From contig JAIERK010000041.1 of NCBI GenBank assembly GCA_019746975.1, positions 1-57,974 of the forward strand: a DNA stretch of 57,974 nucleotides, given 5' to 3'. The number at the start of each line of letters is the position of its first letter. The stretch's first letter is position 1. Of the stretch, positions 36,497-44,147 are shown one piece after another. The stretch comes from Candidatus Obscuribacterales bacterium. GTDB taxonomy: Bacteria; Cyanobacteriota; Vampirovibrionia; Obscuribacterales; Obscuribacteraceae. A program made the position numbers and the translations under genes. A model generated the notes under the pieces. It was not told the origin of the DNA, ran no database searches, and saw nothing but the letters and a program-made list of their open reading frames with translations.

Positions 36497-37187
36497 CAAG
36501 TAGCTAAAGAGCCTTTGATACCATTTACGGTGCGCAGCCCAAGCGAGGATTGCGCCACAGCCAGCAGGACAAACGCGTAGACCCAGATCACAGCCAAGAA
36601 GCGGGCCACCAACCAGTTGAAGACCAGATTGTTACTGCGTGTAAGAGACAAGCAAATTTATCAACCAGGACGGACACACCGCCAATGGTGCCTATCATCG
36701 CGTAACTATATTCGGACTCAGCGTGCGCTAACTCAACTCTGACTTGCGTCCAAACATCCCGCTGAACAGATACGGATTCGCAGTCAGATCGCACTTATAA
36801 ATCACCACTGAGCGAAACGGGATCAACTAGTCGACGCACTTGTGCTCTCCGACTGTCGCTCGACTATTCCGCTAACTGCAGCAATCACACAAGGGTTTGC
36901 TGATTAATTGAATCGCTTAATCGTTCAAAAAAGATAGAGATCTGCCAAGTACCTAGTCGCGGGCGAACCAGACCGAATTCGCTCAAACGGCTGAACAAGG
37001 GATTCTCGGATAGTACTCGATTGAAAAGTGTTTTCCGATATCGGAAAACACTTTTCAATCGAGAGATCAGACTGTGGCTGGAAAGCCTGATAGTAGCGGG
37101 TTTTATGACGGAGACCTACCAATTGAACTTTTTTGCTCCGGAATACGTATTAAACAGTATGGATATAGAGCATAGAGGAAAGTGCAA
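36497..37187. other. Intergenic region with a perfect palindrome
   Basis: About 690 bases without a supported gene between the giant gene and the zinc-ribbon gene; the palindrome at 37016-37063 is the only clear structure. AT-rich towards the right. Confidence 0.5.
37016..37063. repeat. Perfect 48-bp palindrome
   Basis: The left half (37016-37039, CTCGATTG...TTTTCCGAT) is the exact reverse complement of the right half (37040-37063), with no central spacer. The inner 26 bases match the inverted repeat at 19778-19809 except in the centre. It lies 125 bases before the start of the zinc-ribbon/winged-helix gene. No T-run follows on either strand. Confidence 0.95.
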
Positions 37188-38222
37188 ATGGAAAAAGAAG
37201 AATTCAAAAAGTTGAAAAAAAAACGTGTTCGACGAATCAAGCGTCTAGTAGCCGCATTTAACCGGACAGTAAAAACAGAAGCGCATGCTGTCAAGTACAT
37301 AGTTGATCTGTACCGTGAAGGTTCGGGGTTCCAATGTAAATGCGGTAATGTCTTATCCCAGGATATCTGCACTCGAAAAACGAAGTGTGGTGAGTGCAAC
37401 AGAGATTGTTGGGTCACGGCAGGAACTATGTTCGATCACGCGAAGAAACTCAGGCCCTATCTAGTTGCTGTCTATTTAAAGACAAATGGAGTTGATTTTC
37501 AAAAAGGGGAGCTCGCAGCTGTCACCGAAGTCTCAGACTCGACTGCTGATGAGATCATCAAGAAGTTAGCTATGGTACTTGTCGATCAGATGACCGGGGA
37601 CTTTCAGGAGTTCAGCTCGATTGCCTTTCTGTCGATTTTTCACAAACGCTCCCGGGCAACGCCACAGTTCGCCCATCCTCGGGCAGAGGAGGAAGCGTTT
37701 GAAATTCAACGACAGGCGAATTCAACAGAGATCGAAGAAGTGGAAATTCATGCGCCTATCATTCCACCAGAACATGCGCAAGTCTATGATGCAATTCCGA
37801 TCGAAGGAGCAATCACGTTTAATCGATTGCTAGACATAACCCAGTTAACCATCCCGGAGTTGAGTGAGTCACTGTTGGCTCTTCAGGTAGATTTCCCACT
37901 TATCAGGCTAATTCCCGGAGATCGATATAGTCGGTTGGAGGAAGTTGTCCCAGCTAGCAATGGCGCGAGTTCGAACGCGAATTCAAACGGAAGAGTTGAA
38001 GAGATCGACTCATTGATTGAGTACGTAACTAAACTTCATGGCGGTCTAGCGCGGAAGTACTTGCAAATCTATGCCGCTAACCACTGGTTCTCAGCAGAAT
38101 CAGAACGCTGGAAAAATAAGTCTCTTTTCCAGGTGTGTTTAACATCAAAACCAAAAACTGGTCAGGACATATCGGATTATGTTTCCCCCGCAAATATCAA
38201 GGTGGCTCTATTGAAAGCATGA
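37188..38222 (+). CDS. Zinc-ribbon (IS1595-transposase type) plus winged-helix protein
   Basis: 344 residues from ATG 37188, preceded by GAGGAAA. Residues 45-105 hold a zinc ribbon: FQCKCGN, then CTRKTKCGECNRDCWVTAGTMF, followed by the helix KKLRPYLVAVYLKTNG. The 'VTAGTMF...LRxYLxAVYL' ending is the signature of the DNA-binding zinc ribbon of IS1595-family transposases, but no DDE nuclease domain follows. Residues 115-140 could be a helix-turn-helix (AAVTEVSDSTADEIIKKLAMV). Residues 190-245 (EHAQVYDAIPIEGAITFNRLLDI... RYSRL) resemble the winged helix at the end of DprA. I read it as a domesticated transposase-derived DNA-binding protein, possibly acting on the palindrome upstream. Function not known. 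Confidence 0.75.
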   Translation: MEKEEFKKLKKKRVRRIKRLVAAFNRTVKTEAHAVKYIVDLYREGSGFQCKCGNVLSQDICTRKTKCGECNRDCWVTAGTMFDHAKKLRPYLVAVYLKTNGVDFQKGELAAVTEVSDSTADEIIKKLAMVLVDQMTGDFQEFSSIAFLSIFHKRSRATPQFAHPRAEEEAFEIQRQANSTEIEEVEIHAPIIPPEHAQVYDAIPIEGAITFNRLLDITQLTIPELSESLLALQVDFPLIRLIPGDRYSRLEEVVPASNGASSNANSNGRVEEIDSLIEYVTKLHGGLARKYLQIYAANHWFSAESERWKNKSLFQVCLTSKPKTGQDISDYVSPANIKVALLKA

Positions 38223-38462
38223 TCTTCCAACTTTCCATTGGAAAGAAACACCGTTAATCCACCTCCACAGACTCTCAGTACCGAAGTAACTCTGCCTGCC
38301 CATAAACAGAGTCTTACGCAGGCTGCCAGTAAGCTGCTGACAAGAATTCACTTGACCAAACTAGACGACCGGTCTATTCTGAAAGCAGAGGAGGAAGGGT
38401 TTGCGAAAGCCCTCGTATTTGATATGAAAAGTACATCGACATTGACATTCGAAAGTGACAAA

Positions 38463-39386
38463 ATGACACCGCCGGTAGAGACTACCGAAACACAGAAATC
38501 CGAAACCGGAGTTGTGTTCGCGTACATCGCTTGCATTCTGATCTGGGGTACGACTTGGTTCGCGGTCAGACAATGCGTAGTGCCAGGGGCGTTCGATCCA
38601 TTCACGGCCTGTGCCATGCGCTTCATTATCGCCGCGGTATTTCTTACTGCGCTGTTCTTGACTCGGATAGTCAAAGCGCCATTTCCAGATAGAATGACGC
38701 TTCTGTGGACTATGCTCTGCAGCTTGCTGTCTGTGCTCAGCTTTGCATTGGTCTACTCCGCAGAGAAATGGGTGTCCGGAGGTGTAGCAGCGATCATCTC
38801 GACGACAACTCCTGTTATCACAGCTCTGGCGGCCACAATCACCCGGACTGAAAAGATCTTTCGTGGTCAGATTGTCGGAATGGTCATCTCCATGATGGGC
38901 ATCTTGCTGATCTTCGGCGATCGCCTGCACGTCTCGGCACAGCAAGGCGATGGCGTATTGATGCTTATGAGTTCCGTAGTGCTCTCGTCGGTATCCGGAG
39001 TGATCTTGAAGAAGCACACCACTCACCAGAATCCATTCGTGTCGGTCGCAATTTTCGTGGCTGTCTGCGCAGTAAGCTTCATCACCCTGAGTCTGGTCAT
39101 AGAAGGACCATGTTTATTCTCGCCACCACCGCTGGTGCCGACTCTGGCGGCAGCATACCTTGGAATAGTGAGCTCGATTATCTCGTTTGCCTGCTACTTC
39201 TACCTGCTCAAGCGCATCAGCTTGATGGCTATAAGTAAGTTGGTCTTTTTCCCGCCAATCATAGCGCTCATCGTGGATGCTTTGTTCGAAACTCAAGTCG
39301 TCCTCGATATGACTACCTACATCGGTATCTCGCTCACGCTTCTCGGAGTGGCCACGCGCTTCCCAGAAAAGAAAAAGAGTAGCTGA
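38463..39386 (+). CDS. EamA/DMT-family transporter
   Basis: 307 residues from ATG 38463, which gives the family's usual length; the frame is open to 38238 but that part reads as untranslated. Ten hydrophobic segments in two EamA halves: FAYIACILIWGTTWFAVR at the N-terminus with the conserved WG(S/T)xW word, AAIISTTTPVITAL ending the first half, and a second half ending in GISLTLLGVATRF. DMT transporters export amino acids, metabolites or drugs; the substrate is not predictable. Three bases after its stop a tandem repeat array begins. Confidence 0.9.
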   Translation: MTPPVETTETQKSETGVVFAYIACILIWGTTWFAVRQCVVPGAFDPFTACAMRFIIAAVFLTALFLTRIVKAPFPDRMTLLWTMLCSLLSVLSFALVYSAEKWVSGGVAAIISTTTPVITALAATITRTEKIFRGQIVGMVISMMGILLIFGDRLHVSAQQGDGVLMLMSSVVLSSVSGVILKKHTTHQNPFVSVAIFVAVCAVSFITLSLVIEGPCLFSPPPLVPTLAAAYLGIVSSIISFACYFYLLKRISLMAISKLVFFPPIIALIVDALFETQVVLDMTTYIGISLTLLGVATRFPEKKKSS

Positions 39387-39389
39387 TCC

Positions 39390-39575
39390 AACCAAATCGC
39401 GCCAAGCTGCTTGGTGTCGAACAGCGATTTCCGTCGGACAAACGCTTGATACAACCAAGTCGCAGCCACGGTATTCGGTATCGCAAGCGAGTTCCAGTGG
39501 ACAAGTATTTGATGTACAACCAAATCGCAGCTACTTCGGTGTCGAAAAACGATTTCCGAACACGGCAGGATGCGA
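39390..39575. repeat. Three degenerate tandem repeats, 63-65 bp period
   Basis: Units start at 39390, 39453 and 39518 with AACCAARTCGC, then a middle block TTCGGTRTCG and a closing TTCC plus GGACAA (units 1 and 2). Units differ at roughly a third of positions. The array begins three bases after the EamA stop and fills much of the gap to the VOC gene. The remaining bases to 39694 hold no gene. Confidence 0.75.
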
Positions 39576-39694
39576 CCACAGCCGCTGATCCTGCCGCTTG
39601 GCAGGATTGTCGGTTAATGACCAAATTTGAGTCATTCGCTATGATATGCGCTTTATAGCGATTCGCGCCCGATTGAACGGGAGAGGTAAAAGGT

Positions 39695-40090
39695 ATGACC
39701 GTCAAAACTGATGTAAAACTGGCAACCCTGTCCTACGTGATCCTGTACGTCGCAGATACCGAAAAGGCACTGCCCTACTATCGTGACACCCTGGGTCTTA
39801 AGCTCAAGTCCAACGAAGATGGCTGGATCGAGTTCGATACCGGCGCCGTCACGGTAGCTTTGCACCATGCAGACAAGCTTCCGAAGCGCGACCTCGAAGC
39901 TGCACCCACTTTGGTTTTTGGTGTAGAGAAGATTCAAGAAGCCTATGAAGGATTGAAACAGAAGGGCGTGAAGTTTCACAAAGAGCCGCGAGCAGTTTGT
40001 GAAACGCCCGATCACATCGGCATGTGCGCCGAATTCAGCGATCCATGGGGCAATGTCCTGAGCATCTTCGCGATGAAACCGAAAAAATAG
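39695..40090 (+). CDS. VOC-superfamily (glyoxalase/bleomycin-resistance) protein
   Basis: 131 residues from ATG 39695 with GAGAGG upstream. Two beta-alpha-beta-beta-beta halves: YVILYVADTEKALPYYRDTLGLKL with WIEFDTGAVTVALH, then LVFGVEKIQEAYEGLKQKGVKF with MCAEFSDPWGNVLSIFAM. The metal ligands expected in VOC enzymes can be placed at the His after VALH and at the Glu in AEFSDPWGN. Substrate not predictable; members include glyoxalase I, dioxygenases and antibiotic-binding proteins. A terminator follows after 90 bases. Confidence 0.85.
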   Translation: MTVKTDVKLATLSYVILYVADTEKALPYYRDTLGLKLKSNEDGWIEFDTGAVTVALHHADKLPKRDLEAAPTLVFGVEKIQEAYEGLKQKGVKFHKEPRAVCETPDHIGMCAEFSDPWGNVLSIFAMKPKK

Positions 40091-40181
40091 AGCGCAACGA
40101 TTATCACCATATCCCAGGCCCAAAAAATCGTGCTGTGAGATAATGGTTGTAACTCGGGCTACACAATGATCGAGTCGGGGG

Positions 40182-40217
40182 AAACTGCAGGCTAACGCAT
40201 GCAGTTTTCTCTTTTTT
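40182..40217 (+). terminator. Intrinsic terminator after the VOC gene
   Basis: AAACTGCA (40182-40189) pairs with TGCAGTTT (40200-40207) and is followed by a CTCTTTTTT tract to about 40218. Confidence 0.75.
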
Positions 40218-40238
40218 AGTTCTGTAGACGTGCTAACA

Positions 40239-40510
40239 GCGCGAGTCTACAAGTTCGCAGCGGCGAATCTCAGGCTCGCAGAAAATCGCACTCTTAAAAC
40301 TCCGGAATGAATGACAGCCCTACAGTGCGGGTCTACAGGTTGACCGCAGAATGCAAAACTCAGGCTCCTGGACTATCGCAATCCGAGGTCACACCTAAGG
40401 CTTCGGCATAACCGCCTAAAGGTGCGGGTCTACAAGTTTGCCGTAGCGCGCAAAATAGAGACGTGTCGACAATCGCAAGCCTGTGAGTTTGCCCAGGTCT
40501 CTGGCATAGC
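40239..40510. repeat. Degenerate tandem copies of the 3' end of addA
   Basis: The 12-mer GTGCGGGTCTAC and the 60-90 bases after it occur three times: 40239 (one substitution each at two sites), 40325 and 40422. The third copy lies inside addA and encodes its last residues; the other two lie beyond its stop (40416-40418). Spacing is 86 and 97 bases. Later shared words are ATCGCA about 50 bases on and GGCATA-CCG near the end of units 2 and 3. So the gene end was duplicated in tandem and the outer copies have decayed. Confidence 0.75.
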
Positions 40511-43500
40511 CGTCCAACTGCGCGGCATGGGTCCTCGCCTTACTTTGCAAATCGTCTTGATGAACGTCGTCAGTTTTGTAGTCGATGACAAGCCACTCGC
40601 CATCGTCACATTCGACAACAAGATCGGGACGACGAGAATCACTCCTGGTTTCATCCACGATAGTATAGGGCAGTTCGGATAATCTTCGCCGGGCACCTTT
40701 GAGCAGCTCATACAGCGAACTCTCAAAGAAAACATCGAGCAGTCTTTCTCCTTCGTTAATAAGCTCACGCAGTCGATCGGGATGTGCCACGGAGCTTCCC
40801 TGCATAAGAGCCAGACTTTCGAGAATCTGTCGACTCGGTCGCTCGAGAGACATCGGTAAATGCTCGAGAATCGTGTGTAAATAGACACCGATCACGGTGG
40901 CGTCCAGGGGTGCGTGAACGCCATCCCTGGTTGGCGTCACACGGCGCCATCCTTGCCACGGCGAGCTTGGTGAAACCGGATTTGGAAGAATCGGCTCGAT
41001 CAGATTGGTAATCGATTTAACTTCTTCCTCTTCGACATCGCTCTCGCTGATCAAGTCGGACTCAGGCTCTACAGCATCTCTGTCTACAGTGAAAAGCTCG
41101 TACTCGGCCATCCCGCTCTCTCGTACAAGGTAACGAGGTCCGGCTCGACCATCGTCGCCATGGAAATCGACATCGAGGATATCTGACAACCAGAGCCGAA
41201 AGGAATCTTGTTGTTGGCCGGTATCTTTCTCAAGGAATACTCCGAGATAGTCGCGAGAACGAGTCATCGCAACGTAAAGGAGGCGCTTGCGTTCGGCTAT
41301 CTCCATATCCTGATCGAGTTGTCGGGCATAGCGGAACCACGTAGGACGCGAGTCCGGCTCGCCTCGCGAAGTATCGAGAGCGAAGCCGTAGTTGCGATGA
41401 AATATCAGCTTGCGCTCCTGTCCCAGAAGACGCCCAGACAAACAAGGCAACGCGATCGCCGGAAACTCGAGCCCTTTGGAGGCATGTATGGTCATCAGCT
41501 TTACCGAATCGTGGCTCGAAAACGGAGCGTCGGTCTGTTTGAGCTCAAAGTCTCGCATCAGAGTTAGCCTCTTCGCAAACTCGAAGAAAGACAAATCCTC
41601 GTGATCTCGCGCAAGCGCCACCAACTTCCAGAGGTTCCGAGAACGCTGCCGACCATTGTCAGCACTCATTAGTGCGAGATCGTAACTGGTTGTTTGAATA
41701 AGCTTTCGGATTAGTGCGGTGAGGGACAATCGCTCCGCATCTTCCTGAAAGCGTTTCAAAAGATTGACGACTTTCAGCACAGTTTCGTATCCGGAGCGCC
41801 GCGTCAAAACAGTTGCCTGTAGCGCTTCCCAAAGGGTAATGCCTGGTTTTTCGTCAGTAGCAGATACCAAGATCTCATGAAGTATGTCGTCACTAAGCGC
41901 GAACATGGGCGATCGCAATGCACCGAGCAAGGCATGCGAGTCTTGCTGATTGCCGAGAAAATAAAGTAGATTCTCGAAGTCGATCACTTCCTGGCGATTG
42001 AGAAATCCTCGACCCGCAAAAGTGACATATGGAATAGAACGCTCCAAGAGCCCTCTTTCAATGATTTGAAAATTGCTGTTTTTGGGGACGAGAATAGCGA
42101 AGTCACCATATGTGAGACCGCGTTGGACATTACCTTCATTGTCTAATAGTGGTGCGCCGTTGCGCACCAGATCATCGATCCACTTAGCGACTGTCCTGGA
42201 TTCGGTTAATGCAGATAGTTCTGGTTGCCTATCGCCCTCTTCGTTATGCGCATCAAAAACTACAACCTGTATGTTCGCCACTTCAGGCACAGACTCTATG
42301 CTTTCTTGATGTGACAGATAGAGATCGTTACGACACTCCATCCGGATGCTGTCATCTGGTGGCGGCGCAAAACTCTCTGGCGGAGGCGGCGCGAACTCCT
42401 CCATCTCCGTCTCCGTTGCCTGAATCTGCGCGCCAGCCAAATCGAAGACGTTGAGCTGTCGCGGTTCGGCCAATGGAACGGTCTGGCCAACTTTCTTTTC
42501 AAGCGATGCCTTCCCCGCTATTTTTTCTACCTGGTCAACAACGGCAAAACTCGATGCGCTGAGCGTCACGATCCCTCCCTCAGCCGCAGCACCTGTCGGG
42601 GCACCAATGACGGTCGCACCCACCGATGCTGTACCTGTCTGCACCGTAACCGCCGACTGTGCGTTCTTTCGGAAGGTGCTGAGCGGCTCGAAAGTGGCCC
42701 GATACTGCACATCCGACGAATCCTTAGACATCAATCTCGAGAATATCGAGTTGACGAAAGCGACTACTTTAGGATGGCTGCGAAACGATACCGTCAGCTT
42801 CGTGACGACCGAGGGACCGGAAAGTCCTCGACTATCAGCGCCGTTTGCTAGTCGCTCCTTCCACGTGTTGAAAGTAGAAACATCGGCACCCTGAAACTTG
42901 TAAATCGATTGTTTATCATCTCCGATCAAAAACAGTCGCGCCTTAGGACCAGCCAGGAAGCTGATCAGATCCGCTTGGATAGTGTTGGTATCTTGAAATT
43001 CGTCAACCAAAATCGCTTTGATTTTTTCTTGATAATGCTCGCGAGCACTCGATTCTTCGCGCGAAAGCGTGGAGTAGGCCAGACTGATCAAATCGTTGTA
43101 ATCAAGCCTGAGCTCCGCCTTCTTCCGCTTGGAATAAATTCGTTGAGAACGATAGAAATAGTCCGAAAGATGACGCTCGTCGACGAATTTTTCGAGATCC
43201 TGGTCTGTGATAGATGACGGCAGCTGCGGCTTACCCATGAGCTTTCGAGCGATGGCCTTGAGCACCCCGATGCGCTCCTTGATCGCTTTTGCTTCATCAC
43301 TATGTCCGCCAAGGCGAAGGTCCGCTCCAGCCATGATCGAAAGCAGCGACCACAAGTTACTCGAATCATCGTGCGAAAGCTCGCTGCGATACGAACATTG
43401 AAAGATCTCGTCAGCGGCATCCACTATATTGACACGAAGCTGCTCCAGCCGATCGCGAGCAAACGTCTCCGCGAGATAGGAGTACGCCTGCTGCCAATCG

Positions 43501-44147
43501 GGCTTGGAGATTGTATCTCGGAGCATGCGAAGTTGGATGCGATGACGAGTTTCGTTAAGCCGAAAGAGCAGGTCCTGGTCTTCCAGATTAAGCAGATTTT
43601 TTGATGACTCCTCGAACTGAAGCGACGCTGCGAGCATCTGTTTAAGCCAGTTCCGCACCTCTTCTATGCTGTGCTCGCCAAGTAGTTTGATCTCTGGAAG
43701 ACTGTCGCCTATCACCTCGCGAAAGGTTTGGTCGATGCTTTCCTCGAGGAGCTGTGCCTGACTAACCTCATCGATGACTTCGAATTGCGGATCGATACCT
43801 GCCTCGGAAGGGAATGCTTTCAGGATGGATTCGCATAGAGAGTGAATGGTTCCGATTCTAGCGGAATCGATATCAGCCAGGCATTGTCGCCAACGATCCG
43901 ATTCGGATTCCAATTCAGTTAGCTGCCGGAATCGCCCTTTAAGTCGAGTCCGCATTTCGCCGGCGGCTTTTCGAGTGAACGTCACGGCAATGATACCATC
44001 GACGGTGAGCGTCGGGTCGTCGCGAAGAATCTCGACATAGCGTTCTACCAATACGTGAGTTTTTCCGGAGCCGGCGCCGGCTGAGACCAAGACGTTCTTG
44101 TCGACGCTGAAGACGGCCTGCGCTTGCTGCTCAGTCAGAAAAGTCAT
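40416..44147 (-). CDS. addA: AddA-type helicase-nuclease
   Basis: 1243 residues. A UvrD-like superfamily 1 helicase with a C-terminal nuclease, subunit A of the AddAB complex that resects double-strand breaks and loads RecA. Motifs: Walker A SAGAGSGKTHVL (residues 17-28), motif II ILVDEFQDTN, motif III LFLIGDDKQSIYKFQGAD, motif V VKLMTIHASKGLEF, motif VI RLLYVAMTRSRDYL, and the PD-(D/E)XK nuclease RRPDLVVE...LVIDYKTD near the end. Unusual is a low-complexity insertion at about residues 490-600 (Ala/Gly/Thr/Val then Glu/Pro-rich, EEFAPPPPESFAPPPDDS) within the helicase. Start overlaps the end of addB by 17 bases, so translation is coupled. Confidence 0.93.
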   Translation of the reverse strand: MTFLTEQQAQAVFSVDKNVLVSAGAGSGKTHVLVERYVEILRDDPTLTVDGIIAVTFTRKAAGEMRTRLKGRFRQLTELESESDRWRQCLADIDSARIGTIHSLCESILKAFPSEAGIDPQFEVIDEVSQAQLLEESIDQTFREVIGDSLPEIKLLGEHSIEEVRNWLKQMLAASLQFEESSKNLLNLEDQDLLFRLNETRHRIQLRMLRDTISKPDWQQAYSYLAETFARDRLEQLRVNIVDAADEIFQCSYRSELSHDDSSNLWSLLSIMAGADLRLGGHSDEAKAIKERIGVLKAIARKLMGKPQLPSSITDQDLEKFVDERHLSDYFYRSQRIYSKRKKAELRLDYNDLISLAYSTLSREESSAREHYQEKIKAILVDEFQDTNTIQADLISFLAGPKARLFLIGDDKQSIYKFQGADVSTFNTWKERLANGADSRGLSGPSVVTKLTVSFRSHPKVVAFVNSIFSRLMSKDSSDVQYRATFEPLSTFRKNAQSAVTVQTGTASVGATVIGAPTGAAAEGGIVTLSASSFAVVDQVEKIAGKASLEKKVGQTVPLAEPRQLNVFDLAGAQIQATETEMEEFAPPPPESFAPPPDDSIRMECRNDLYLSHQESIESVPEVANIQVVVFDAHNEEGDRQPELSALTESRTVAKWIDDLVRNGAPLLDNEGNVQRGLTYGDFAILVPKNSNFQIIERGLLERSIPYVTFAGRGFLNRQEVIDFENLLYFLGNQQDSHALLGALRSPMFALSDDILHEILVSATDEKPGITLWEALQATVLTRRSGYETVLKVVNLLKRFQEDAERLSLTALIRKLIQTTSYDLALMSADNGRQRSRNLWKLVALARDHEDLSFFEFAKRLTLMRDFELKQTDAPFSSHDSVKLMTIHASKGLEFPAIALPCLSGRLLGQERKLIFHRNYGFALDTSRGEPDSRPTWFRYARQLDQDMEIAERKRLLYVAMTRSRDYLGVFLEKDTGQQQDSFRLWLSDILDVDFHGDDGRAGPRYLVRESGMAEYELFTVDRDAVEPESDLISESDVEEEEVKSITNLIEPILPNPVSPSSPWQGWRRVTPTRDGVHAPLDATVIGVYLHTILEHLPMSLERPSRQILESLALMQGSSVAHPDRLRELINEGERLLDVFFESSLYELLKGARRRLSELPYTIVDETRSDSRRPDLVVECDDGEWLVIDYKTDDVHQDDLQSKARTHAAQLDGYARDLGKLTGLRLSTRLYFARYGKLVDPHL

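Noticed and set aside
37016..38222. Complete insertion sequence
   Set aside because: No terminal inverted repeats around the zinc-ribbon gene, no target duplication and no DDE domain.
39390..40510. CRISPR array in the repeated intergenic stretches
   Set aside because: Repeats are degenerate, without unique spacers of constant length, and no cas genes are present.
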